A stretch of 5,926 nucleotides of DNA from JADHUC01 sp964617665 (lineage in GTDB: Bacteria; Planctomycetota; Planctomycetia; Pirellulales; Pirellulaceae), in the NCBI GenBank assembly GCA_964617665.1, contig CAZUAH010000757.1, positions 1 to 5,926 of the forward strand, given 5' to 3'. Numbering within the stretch: position 1 is the first letter of the stretch; the number at the start of each line of letters is the position of its first letter. Under the pieces are notes generated by a model that saw nothing but the letters and a program-made list of their open reading frames with translations, was not told where the DNA came from and searched no databases. Position numbers and translations under genes: made by a program. Below are positions 1 through 5,926 of this stretch, piece by piece.

Positions 1-846
1 TTGGCGAAGATTCTTCAGGCAGGTGGCGACACTGGCAATTGGGTCATCGCCACTTTCGTGCTCGACCACGTACCATTTCGTTCCGCCGACCGATTCGCAG
101 ATCTGGAAAACCCGTGTCCAATCGACTTCGCCATCGCCGACCGCCGATTTCGGTGCGCCACCATGCTCTTTCAAATGGACCGTTAGCGAACGGCCGGGGA
201 ACCGCTCGAGCGTGGCGTAGGGATCGCCGCCGCCCCCAATGCAGTTGCCGATATCCATTTGCATGATGACACGCTTGCACGAGTTTTCGAACAGTAAGTC
301 CCATTGCGTCGAGTCGCCGATCTTGGCGAAGTCACCGCCATGGGCGTGATAGCCAACGTACGCGTCGACCTTCTTGATCCGTTCGACCAACTTGTCAAGC
401 AACTCGCCTGTCTTCTTACAGGCATCTGCCGAATTGCGCATGTCATCGGGCATCCAGGGAAACAGCAGGTAGGGATTGCCCAACACCTGATTGAATTCGA
501 CTTCTTTGTCAAACTCGTCGTACTCCCCATCGGTCAGAGTGTTAATCCGGGTGCGCAGATGCGTACCACAGCACTTCAGACCATTGTCATCGAGCATCTT
601 CTTAAGCTCGTCGGCCGAGCGGTCGTGATAGCCCGCGAACTCGACGCCTTCGTATCCCATTTCAGCAACAGCTTGCAGTACGCCTGGCAAGTCCTTCGCA
701 CACTGTTTTCGAACGGAATACAACTGAAGCCCAATGGGGATCTTCTTCTTCGATTTGGCCCACGTCTCGACCGGCGAAATACCGACGGCACACGCGGCAG
801 CAGCTCCAGCACCTAGTTTCAACAGATTACGTCGCGTCAGATTCAT
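1..846 (-). CDS. Tat-exported sugar isomerase/epimerase-like TIM-barrel protein (partial, 3' end outside window)
   Basis: The frame is open from an ATG at 846 to the left edge with no stop, giving 282 residues that lack only the extreme C-terminus. GGAG at 852-855, five bases upstream, supports the start. The N-terminus (MNLTRRNLLKLGAGAAAAC) has a twin-arginine motif at residues 4-9 and an Ala-rich hydrophobic stretch, so export by Tat is expected. The rest fits the xylose isomerase-like/AP-endonuclease-2 TIM barrel (PF01261 type): IGLQLYSVR at 38-46, GYEGVEFAGYH at 64-74, YHAHGGDF at 166-173, QMDIGN at 196-201, VHLKEHG at 223-229 and VEHE at 261-264. Glu69, Asp198, His224 and Glu262 are plausible metal or sugar ligands by family analogy. 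It lies 62 bp downstream of the GH106-like gene on the same strand, suggesting co-transcription. The exact substrate cannot be told. Relatives include isomerases, epimerases and enzymes acting on 3-keto sugars, so 'isomerase' is a fold-level name. The family call is secure and the reaction is not. Confidence 0.9.
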   Translation of the reverse strand, partial: MNLTRRNLLKLGAGAAAACAVGISPVETWAKSKKKIPIGLQLYSVRKQCAKDLPGVLQAVAEMGYEGVEFAGYHDRSADELKKMLDDNGLKCCGTHLRTRINTLTDGEYDEFDKEVEFNQVLGNPYLLFPWMPDDMRNSADACKKTGELLDKLVERIKKVDAYVGYHAHGGDFAKIGDSTQWDLLFENSCKRVIMQMDIGNCIGGGGDPYATLERFPGRSLTVHLKEHGGAPKSAVGDGEVDWTRVFQICESVGGTKWYVVEHESGDDPIASVATCLKNLRQ

Positions 847-851
847 AGCTT

Positions 852-855
852 CTCC
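852..855 (-). promoter_or_regulatory. Ribosome binding site of the TIM-barrel gene
   Basis: On the minus strand GGAG, followed by AAGCT, sits five bases before the ATG at 846. It fixes the start upstream of the twin-arginine motif. No clear promoter or terminator hairpin is visible in the 62 bp between this gene and the hydrolase stop at 909, consistent with one transcript. Confidence 0.6.
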
Positions 856-908
856 AAGGCAGGGCAGAATGGGGTAGGAATGCAATGAGTCGGCCTAAGG
901 CATCCAGT

Positions 909-3818
909 TTAGGCACCGGCATTGCCCGAGGCAAGGATCCGCACGGGGCCGAGAAGGCCCGATGGCACCAGTCGACTGTCTTTCTTGTAGTGACGGGCGG
1001 TGGTGAAGGTATATCGCCCAGTCGGGCTTGGTCGGCCTGCTTTGAACCAATCCGGCCATGCGACAAGCGTTTCCCAGTCTTTCCATTGGGCGTCTAGCGG
1101 TAGCTGCTCGTCCCCGATCATGCGATTGACCCAGGTATTGACGCCCTCGATTTCCAGCTCGTTCTGCCCCGAGACAATCGCACCAGTGATGTCTACGCGA
1201 TATGGTGGCTTCCACGCGATACCGCAGTCTTTACCGTTCAGCTTGACACGAGCCATGACCTCGACGTGGCCCAGGTCCAGGCAAAGTCGAGAGCTCCCAT
1301 TCGAAATGTGGGACTTGGGGATGTTAAAGACCTTCCGGTAGGTGGCGGTACCGGAATAGTATTTCACCAAGGGATCGGAATGCTTGGACCAGGAGTTCAA
1401 TGCGTCGAGAGTCACAGACTTCTTCATCCCCCAGGCGGGATCAAAGCTTAGGCTCCAACTGCCGCTTATGTCCTGAACATCTTTCCAGACAGGGAACGGA
1501 TTCCTTTCCGCGCGTGGAGCCGTCGCTCTACCTCGAAAGATGACGAACCAGCTCTGCGCGGGTTCGAAATGTAGGGTCGCGGTTGCGCGGTTTTCGGTTT
1601 GCCGAACGCCTGGCAGAGCGAAAACCTCCCCCGTTTCCGGGTCCCAGAGTTCAGGTGTCTTCCCAGCGATTCGGAATGTGCATTCGCGTTTGACGCGTTC
1701 CGGTTTCGTGTTGGCGACGAAATACAGATCAACATCTTCGGCACGGCGATGAATACATTTCAAGCCATCGCCTTCAAAGTCTGGCTTGAGCTTTTCTGAG
1801 GCGAAGACGTCATCCCAGCCTCCCTCCGGAAGTACGGGCCACGATTTGGCCATCTTCCTAACCTGTTCATCCGCCTCCGGGTACCCTTCCAGTCCGGGCG
1901 TTCCGGCGATGCGGGATTGCAGGTAGATGGAAGCACCTGCTTTACGCAGTTCTTCGACCTTTCGCGCTGTGGGCAGGGTCAGCCGACCTGAACGAGGCAA
2001 TACGAGATAACGGTAGTTCACACCCGTGGGCAGATGGATCAGTCCATTCCTTACTTCCATGCGTTGGATGATTTCGGGCGAACAGAAGTCATAGTCATAA
2101 CCCGAAGGCAGGCGAAACTGCATATCGTTGAAATTGAGCGGCGCGCCCTCATGGTACAGACAGGCGACATCCACCACCCTTGTGCCCTGCTGCAGAAGAA
2201 ACTGACAGCGAGCGATGTAGTCGAAATAGGGCTGGCTGAAATTCCACCAGGTCTGGTGACGGTTGAAATGCTGGCCCCATCTACGATGCGTCATACCCGG
2301 CTTCATGTGGTCGTAAGGTTGATGCGCGGAAAGGTGAATGATATAGTGACTAATGCCGTTACAGAAGGCTTCGTCACCCATGCCCTTAAGAAGATAGGGA
2401 TGATCGATCCAGCCGCGTGAGCCGGTGAATGCTTCGGCTCCCACGCGCGTCTTTCCGTAGGTATTCGCCACAGAGGCGAGTCCTTTCATGGACGTATACC
2501 AGTAGTCGCTGTAGGTCGGAAACGGTTTTGGGTCCTCCCTTTCCGTCCAGAACTCGGCGATGGGAAGATCGCTTCGGCCTCCGTATGTCAGACTGTCAAC
2601 GCACAGTCGCCCGTAAGGTTCACAGGAAAACTGAACGCCGTAGGGTTCGATCAATTCCCGGAGCCGGTCGACGTAGCGAGCCAGAGTGACCTCACTTACG
2701 GTTTGGCGCACATCCCAAAGGAACCGATCGGTCTTTTCTGCACTTTCCACGACGCGGCCGGTGAGGACGGGCAACCAGGGCCGGATATCGTAGCCACGCC
2801 TCTCCCGAAACTCATCGGCAAACTCCGCAGTCCAATTCTGACCGTGAGCCTCCCAACTATCGATGTGTATGTACTGAAGCGTGCGTCCACACTTCTCTCC
2901 TGCGGCGTCGAGAATCGGCCTGAGCCGGTGTTTAAAGTGCGCGTCGATGCCACGCTGATGCAGCCGGTCGCATTCCAGTCCCACAGCGGCATATGGCGAC
3001 GGACGGGTCATCTTGAAATTGCTGGCATAGCCCAGTCGGATCACTGTCCAGTCGCCTTCCGGAGCGTTCCAGCGAATTTCACCGCTGCTCGTCATGCGGT
3101 CGGAGATGTCGACAATGTCTTCGCGCGCCAATGAGGTCAGCTTGCTGTTCTCGCTCAGCGACGGCAGATGCGTTATCCATCCGCGTCCGTCATGCCGTTC
3201 AAGATGACTGATGAGGGGCGCTTTCTCTTTCGACGATGGGACGGCGAAAACAGCAATATCTCGATAGGAGTCGGTTTCTTTAAGCGCCCTCATGACCAGC
3301 GGATTCATTTCTTGTCCGGGGCGCAGCCAGACTCTCTTCAACTGTGACTGATAGTCCACTTTGGGCTTCGAGAGCAGCACGATCACCTTCGTTCCACCCG
3401 TGACAGCAGTTTCGCTCCACACCAGCTTCTGCATGGACAGGTCCGGTGTGATGTGCGGCCCTCCGCTTCCATACCCGAAATCGACACTTAAACCAAAGGC
3501 CATTCCCAGACGGTCGGCCTCCGCAATGGCCCACTGCATGGCCTCGTGCCATTGCTTGGTACCTGCTTCGATCGGTCCCTGTGGAGCCCACCATGGGCCG
3601 CTCACCTCCATCCACAACACACCGCCGATGCCCACCCGCTTCATCGATTCCAAGTCTTTGGTGATTCCTTCGCGGCTGATGTTCCCGTTCATCCAGAACC
3701 AGTACACCCAGGGTCTTGCAGTATCGGGCGGATTGCGGAAAGACAGTCCGATATCTTTCCCTTTGAGGTCGACGGTGGCCAACGCAGCGAGCAGGGCTAT
3801 TAGAACGATTCTCTTCAT
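909..3818 (-). CDS. Secreted GH106-family glycoside hydrolase (alpha-L-rhamnosidase-like)
   Basis: This is a complete 969-residue protein from ATG 3818 to TAA 909. Residues 1-21 look like a Sec signal peptide (MKRIVLIALLAALATV), so the enzyme should act in the periplasm or outside the cell. The start of the mature protein has the typical GH106 opening: RPWVYWFWMNGNISREGI at 35-52 followed by DLESMKRVGIGGVLWMEV at 55-72. The catalytic (beta/alpha) barrel probably covers about 35-540, with acidic candidates in HIDSWEAHG (318-326), SCEPYG (398-403) and GAEAFTG (460-466). I cannot assign the acid and base from sequence alone. Residues 545-640 resemble the following Rossmann-like or beta-rich region. 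The C-terminal part (about 785-960), with LNGKDCGIAWKPPYRVDIT (860-878) and NELEIEGVNTWVNR (886-899), resembles the GH2-type jelly-roll sugar-binding domain common in this family. Known GH106 enzymes are inverting, calcium-dependent alpha-L-rhamnosidases. Specificity here is inferred from family only, and distant members could cut another linkage. The palindrome at 3933-4061 lies in the upstream spacer, and the TIM-barrel gene follows. Confidence 0.9.
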   Translation of the reverse strand: MKRIVLIALLAALATVDLKGKDIGLSFRNPPDTARPWVYWFWMNGNISREGITKDLESMKRVGIGGVLWMEVSGPWWAPQGPIEAGTKQWHEAMQWAIAEADRLGMAFGLSVDFGYGSGGPHITPDLSMQKLVWSETAVTGGTKVIVLLSKPKVDYQSQLKRVWLRPGQEMNPLVMRALKETDSYRDIAVFAVPSSKEKAPLISHLERHDGRGWITHLPSLSENSKLTSLAREDIVDISDRMTSSGEIRWNAPEGDWTVIRLGYASNFKMTRPSPYAAVGLECDRLHQRGIDAHFKHRLRPILDAAGEKCGRTLQYIHIDSWEAHGQNWTAEFADEFRERRGYDIRPWLPVLTGRVVESAEKTDRFLWDVRQTVSEVTLARYVDRLRELIEPYGVQFSCEPYGRLCVDSLTYGGRSDLPIAEFWTEREDPKPFPTYSDYWYTSMKGLASVANTYGKTRVGAEAFTGSRGWIDHPYLLKGMGDEAFCNGISHYIIHLSAHQPYDHMKPGMTHRRWGQHFNRHQTWWNFSQPYFDYIARCQFLLQQGTRVVDVACLYHEGAPLNFNDMQFRLPSGYDYDFCSPEIIQRMEVRNGLIHLPTGVNYRYLVLPRSGRLTLPTARKVEELRKAGASIYLQSRIAGTPGLEGYPEADEQVRKMAKSWPVLPEGGWDDVFASEKLKPDFEGDGLKCIHRRAEDVDLYFVANTKPERVKRECTFRIAGKTPELWDPETGEVFALPGVRQTENRATATLHFEPAQSWFVIFRGRATAPRAERNPFPVWKDVQDISGSWSLSFDPAWGMKKSVTLDALNSWSKHSDPLVKYYSGTATYRKVFNIPKSHISNGSSRLCLDLGHVEVMARVKLNGKDCGIAWKPPYRVDITGAIVSGQNELEIEGVNTWVNRMIGDEQLPLDAQWKDWETLVAWPDWFKAGRPSPTGRYTFTTARHYKKDSRLVPSGLLGPVRILASGNAGA

Positions 3819-3823
3819 CTCGT

Positions 3824-3833
3824 CTCTTCCTTC
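3824..3833 (-). promoter_or_regulatory. Ribosome binding site of the GH106-like gene
   Basis: The minus strand reads GAAGGAAGAGACGAG directly before ATG 3818. AAGGA (3832-3828) is nine bases from the start and is a good anti-16S match, so this ATG is well supported. I could not identify a convincing sigma-70 promoter in the 110 bp upstream. Confidence 0.65.
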
Positions 3834-3932
3834 GGCCTTGTTATCGGCGGCAGCGTCCTTTGAATGACCAGCGATGTTGGTTCGACGAAGAAACGGAACT
3901 TGGTTTCCACCGACAGCACGGTAGTGGATCGT

Positions 3933-4061
3933 CTATCGATCAATGTCAGATTGGGTGGCCGGGGCTGGACTGAGCGTCAGCGAGGGAAGCCCCGGGGTTT
4001 CGGGCTTGCGCCCTCCAACCCCGGCCACCCTGGCCTCAATCTACCTGACAGATATCGATAG
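3933..4061. repeat. Large nested palindromic intergenic element (REP/MITE-like)
   Basis: The core is a perfect 12-bp inverted repeat, GGGTGGCCGGGG at 3953-3964 and CCCCGGCCACCC at 4019-4030. Around it is a second, outer inverted repeat: CTATCGAT at 3933-3940 pairs with ATCGATAG at 4054-4061, and TGTCAG at 3944-3949 pairs with CTGACA at 4045-4050. These two blocks are separated by three unpaired bases on each side. Inside the core are further complementary segments, CCGGGGCT (3959-3966) with AGCCCCGG (3988-3995), and CCGGGG (3992-3997) with CCCCGG (4019-4024). The GC-rich core contrasts with its flanks. It could be an extragenic palindromic repeat, a non-autonomous mobile remnant, a transcription end for the EF-hand gene, or a structured leader of the hydrolase transcript. 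No flanking target duplication is apparent. The inverted repeats are directly visible and the role is inference. Confidence 0.8.
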
Positions 4062-4150
4062 CCTCACCAGTAGTATACCTTGGACAGTTGTTGGGCCATA
4101 CAACGGCAATATCTGGATGCAGCAGTTTTGCCCCCACGACACTGCCGGGC

Positions 4151-5473
4151 TTACTTCGCCTTCGGTGTCACCCAAAGCGACCAACGGTGCAGCACGCCGA
4201 CTTTGTCGTTCATGTTGACCACGACCAATCGCCATGTTCCTCGCGCTGACTTGGAGTAGAAATGCCGAAGGCTTGGTTCTTCAGTTTTCAATGCATCGGT
4301 TCGCAGTCTGCGAGGAAGGGGCGGCTGCGGAAGTGTCGTATCGATCAACGACGCTTCATCGTCGATCAAGGTGCTTTCGAAAAGATAGGAGCCTGACCAG
4401 GGTTTCCAGCCGCCTGCAAACAGGGTGACTCGCTGCTGATCCGGGCCAATAAGGAAGAGCTTCACTTGGTCATCGTCTTGTTTGGTAATCGCGACGCGCA
4501 CGTCGAGATCTTCGATTTCGATATCTTCGTTGACCCAAATGTTCGACGTAACCTCGTGTCTGTTATTGATGACTTTGGCGCTTTGGCTGGCGAAACCGAC
4601 GGCCCCTTCGGGAACCGGAGGCGCGTAGCTTTCTTTTGGTGAAATAATGCCGTCGTTGTTCTGGTCCAAAGTGCGGAAGTCGGCGGATTTCTCTTCGCTC
4701 GGCGGGTTCGCATATTCGGACATGGTGATTTGGCCATCGCGATCAACGTCCAGCAGACGCAGCGGTTTGGCCAGCCGTTCTGACGCCAGTGGAGGAAGTC
4801 GGCGTAGCAACCAGGCTGCCAATTCGGCTTGCGTGATATTGTCGTCGGCGTTGGTGTCCGCGCCTCCGCTGAATCTGCCGAAACGGGCTCCTGACGTTTG
4901 CCATTCGGAAAGCTCGAGTTGACTGTTGCCATTGCGGTCGTGCTGGGCGATCAGTTCGCCCGCCAACTGATTACACATGCTTTGACGTGCCAACACCAAT
5001 GGATCAACGGGACCACTGGGAACATCGGCGGCGCTGGCTTGGGCCGCATCGGCTTCAGCCTGCTCGGCGGCCGCTTGCTTGGCAGCCGCCCTTTCTTTCT
5101 GGCGAGCTTTTTCACGAGCCGCACGCTCCTTTTTCAACCGAGTTTCTGCAATTGCCAAGGCTAATTCCCGCAGGTGCATCTTGCCGTTTCGATCCAGGTC
5201 GTAGGTAGAAATGGAATCACGACCCCAACTTACGGTCTCGCTCGACTCCAACACACCACTACGATCGCGGTCATATTTCGCCATCCAAGATCCGGCCGTC
5301 TTGAAATCCGCTTCGATGAGTTTGGGCTGGAATTCGGCGTATGGGCCAAAACCTTTGATTCGCGGTTCTCCCGCTTCCTTTCCAAAGCCGCGAAGCCGGT
5401 CCTGCCCACCGGCGTGGAGAGACAGACAGAGCAAAGAAGCCGTCGAGATGACCATGCAGATCAAGGGCCGCAC
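4151..5473 (-). CDS. Secreted calcium-binding protein: six EF-hand loops plus C-terminal proprotein-convertase P domain
   Basis: I place the start at GTG 5473, giving 440 residues to TAA 4151, because GAAAGG (5488-5483) lies nine bases upstream and the product then opens with a compact signal peptide (MRPLICMVISTASLLCLSL). A GTG at 5536 would give 461 residues, but it lacks a Shine-Dalgarno and falls inside a palindrome. Six 12-residue EF-hand loops are readable: DRDRSGVLESSE (68-79), DLDRNGKMHLRE (92-103), DRNGNSQLELSE (179-190), DTNADDNITQAE (206-217), DVDRDGQITMSE (242-253) and DQNNDGIISPKE (270-281). Between loops 2 and 3 is an Ala/Lys/Glu-rich helical, probably coiled-coil, linker (about 110-150). 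Residues about 297-436 match a P domain (PF01483): DLDVRVAI, LFLIGPDQQRVTLFAGG, GTWRLVVVN and HRWSLWV. P domains normally follow subtilisin/kexin catalytic domains, but no protease domain is present. A structural, adhesive or calcium-sensing role outside the cytoplasm is inferred and the partner is unknown. The domain calls are strong. Confidence 0.88.
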   Translation of the reverse strand: MRPLICMVISTASLLCLSLHAGGQDRLRGFGKEAGEPRIKGFGPYAEFQPKLIEADFKTAGSWMAKYDRDRSGVLESSETVSWGRDSISTYDLDRNGKMHLRELALAIAETRLKKERAAREKARQKERAAAKQAAAEQAEADAAQASAADVPSGPVDPLVLARQSMCNQLAGELIAQHDRNGNSQLELSEWQTSGARFGRFSGGADTNADDNITQAELAAWLLRRLPPLASERLAKPLRLLDVDRDGQITMSEYANPPSEEKSADFRTLDQNNDGIISPKESYAPPVPEGAVGFASQSAKVINNRHEVTSNIWVNEDIEIEDLDVRVAITKQDDDQVKLFLIGPDQQRVTLFAGGWKPWSGSYLFESTLIDDEASLIDTTLPQPPLPRRLRTDALKTEEPSLRHFYSKSARGTWRLVVVNMNDKVGVLHRWSLWVTPKAK

Positions 5474-5482
5474 TGCGCTCAA

Positions 5483-5488
5483 CCTTTC
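5483..5488 (-). promoter_or_regulatory. Ribosome binding site deciding the start of the EF-hand/P-domain gene
   Basis: GAAAGG on the minus strand is nine bases from GTG 5473. The alternative upstream GTG at 5536 has only GC-rich palindrome sequence before it. The first methionine downstream (ATG 5455) has no comparable motif and would remove the arginine that starts the signal peptide. Confidence 0.5.
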
Positions 5489-5517
5489 AACGAAGGATCG
5501 TTCGAGAGCCAACTGTC

Positions 5518-5581
5518 GTAGCCGGAGTGGCAACACTTCGGGCGGAAGCGGCGAATCCCGAAGTCTTGCGACTCCGGCTAC
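5518..5581. repeat. Intergenic 25-bp inverted repeat (hairpin, REP-like or terminator)
   Basis: The left arm 5518-5542 begins GTAGCCGGAGT and ends ACTTCGGG. The right arm 5557-5581 begins CCCGAAGT and ends ACTCCGGCTAC. The arms pair over 25 positions with only two mismatches (G5529/G5570 and C5534/C5565) around a 14-base loop. It begins 33 bp after the stop of the secretin-like fragment and ends 44 bp before the GTG of the EF-hand gene. As RNA it would form a very stable hairpin. No run of T follows either arm, so a classical intrinsic terminator is not shown. An extragenic palindromic repeat family is an equally good reading. Confidence 0.85.
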
Positions 5582-5613
5582 ACTCGAATCGGACAGTTAT
5601 TTCCTTAGTGATG

Positions 5614-5883
5614 CTAAGTTCGCGGTGGACGAATTATGGTCTGCACCGCCGCGGGCTGCTTTGTGGTGTTCGAGGTCGAATTGGAATCCGAACTGGATCG
5701 GTTAGCTCGCGGGTCGCCAATTGCGTCTCTCAGAACGCGCCTTATGTGCTCGGGATTCATGCCCCGAGTCGAAATCACCTGGGTCGTTTGAGTCGCGCTT
5801 TCGTCGACGAGACGAATCAATTCGGACACTTCCCGAAAGAGTTGCTCGGGCGCGCGAATGATCAAGGAATTACTCCACCGCAC
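5614..5883 (-). CDS. Secretin-N-like repeat fragment, N-terminally incomplete, possibly frameshifted
   Basis: The frame is open from 5919 to TAG 5614, with an in-frame TAG at 5922-5920. The first usable start is GTG 5883, with only a weak GGA upstream, giving 89 residues. Residues 4-28 (SNSLIIRAPEQLFREVSELI, then RLVDE) match the second half of a secretin N domain (PF03958 type, 'tNsLIV.a....ei..lI..lD'). Residues 35-55 (TQVISTRGMNPEHIRRVL around 34-51) look like the first half of the next such domain. The tail, about 58-89, is Ser/Asn/Thr-rich and then Pro/Arg-rich. A protein starting at 5883 would therefore begin in the middle of a domain. The neighbouring frame from the right edge (SLASQPPAPRQRN, 5926-5888) is a Pro-rich stretch like the linkers inside these domains, and skipping one base of the AAAA run at 5885-5888 would join the two. 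Either the gene is frameshifted or the assembly has an indel. Planctomycetes carry many such secretin-N-repeat proteins, and the function of this one is unknown. Confidence 0.6.
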   Translation of the reverse strand: MRWSNSLIIRAPEQLFREVSELIRLVDESATQTTQVISTRGMNPEHIRRVLRDAIGDPRANRSSSDSNSTSNTTKQPAAVQTIIRPPRT

Positions 5884-5926
5884 TAAAATTCCGTTGGCGC
5901 GGTGCAGGCGGTTGTGAGGCTAAGCT

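Larger units (their letters stand above)
3819..4150. other. Gene-free spacer between the EF-hand gene and the GH106-like gene
   Basis: This 332-bp gap lies between the stop of the EF-hand gene (4151) and the start of the hydrolase (3818), both on the minus strand. Its centre is the nested palindrome described separately. The part next to the hydrolase (3819-3932) should hold the promoter and leader of that gene, but I recognise only the Shine-Dalgarno. The part at 4062-4150, just after the EF-hand stop, shows no obvious hairpin or coding potential. Short open frames across the gap have no recognisable protein signature and no good start context. Confidence 0.6.

Noticed and set aside
304..816. 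A 170-codon open frame on the plus strand.
   Set aside because: It lies wholly antisense to the TIM-barrel gene, has no recognisable motif or Shine-Dalgarno, and the minus-strand frame contains clear family signatures throughout.
3361..3867. A 168-codon plus-strand open frame crossing the start of the hydrolase gene.
   Set aside because: It is antisense to the signal peptide and GH106 opening motifs, which are strongly conserved on the other strand. Its translation is low in recognisable structure.
3928..4066. Possible target-site duplication flanking the nested palindrome.
   Set aside because: The bases just outside the outer arms (GT on the left, CC on the right, and those beyond) do not match, so no direct repeat supports a recent insertion.
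3864..4218. Two short plus-strand open frames (3864-4061 and 3943-4218) in the spacer.
   Set aside because: They read straight through the palindrome, have no ribosome binding site or domain signature, and the second overlaps the end of the EF-hand gene.
5518..5581. Classical rho-independent terminator for the secretin-like gene.
   Set aside because: The stem is strong, but there is no T-tract after the hairpin on the minus strand, so only a generic hairpin or repeat is claimed.
5211..5705. A 164-codon plus-strand open frame spanning the EF-hand gene start, the palindrome and the secretin fragment.
   Set aside because: It runs antisense through two supported genes and a palindrome, and its composition (Ser/Arg-rich) is typical of a shadow frame.
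1..5926. CRISPR array, tRNA/rRNA genes, transposase or toxin-antitoxin pair.
   Set aside because: No regularly spaced direct repeats, tRNA-like cloverleaf with conserved T-loop, rRNA motifs, or proteins of those families were found on either strand.

Overview
The window looks like bacterial chromosome from a planctomycete, probably of the Pirellula/Rhodopirellula type. This is inferred from gene content: a Tat-exported sugar isomerase-like TIM barrel, a large secreted GH106-like glycoside hydrolase, a secreted EF-hand protein with a C-terminal P domain, a secretin-type repeat fragment, and palindromic intergenic elements. There is no rRNA or other taxonomic marker, so the assignment is tentative. 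All four protein-coding features lie on the minus strand, so the transcriptional order runs from the right edge of the window to the left.

Right to left: (1) 5614-5883 (open back to 5919) encodes a short piece of a secretin-N-like protein that appears to lack its N-terminal part. A single +1 shift near 5887 would join it to a Pro-rich reading frame entering from the right edge. (2) 5474-5613 is a spacer dominated by a 25-bp inverted repeat (5518-5581). (3) 4151-5473 encodes an exported calcium-binding protein with six EF-hand loops and a proprotein-convertase P domain. (4) 3819-4150 is a 332-bp gene-free spacer containing a nested palindrome of about 130 bp (3933-4061). (5) 909-3818 encodes a complete 969-residue GH106-family (alpha-L-rhamnosidase-like) enzyme with a signal peptide. 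(6) 62 bp further on, 1-846 encodes a Tat-signal xylose-isomerase-like TIM-barrel protein that runs off the left edge.

The hydrolase and the TIM-barrel protein probably form a transcription unit for breakdown of a complex glycan outside the cytoplasm: the first would release sugars and the second would act on a released sugar or sugar derivative. The EF-hand/P-domain protein is separated from this pair by the palindrome and need not be functionally linked. Nothing here is a convincing new defence or mobile system. The items most worth a second look are the two different intergenic palindromes, the split EF-hand/P-domain architecture and the apparently frameshifted secretin-like gene.
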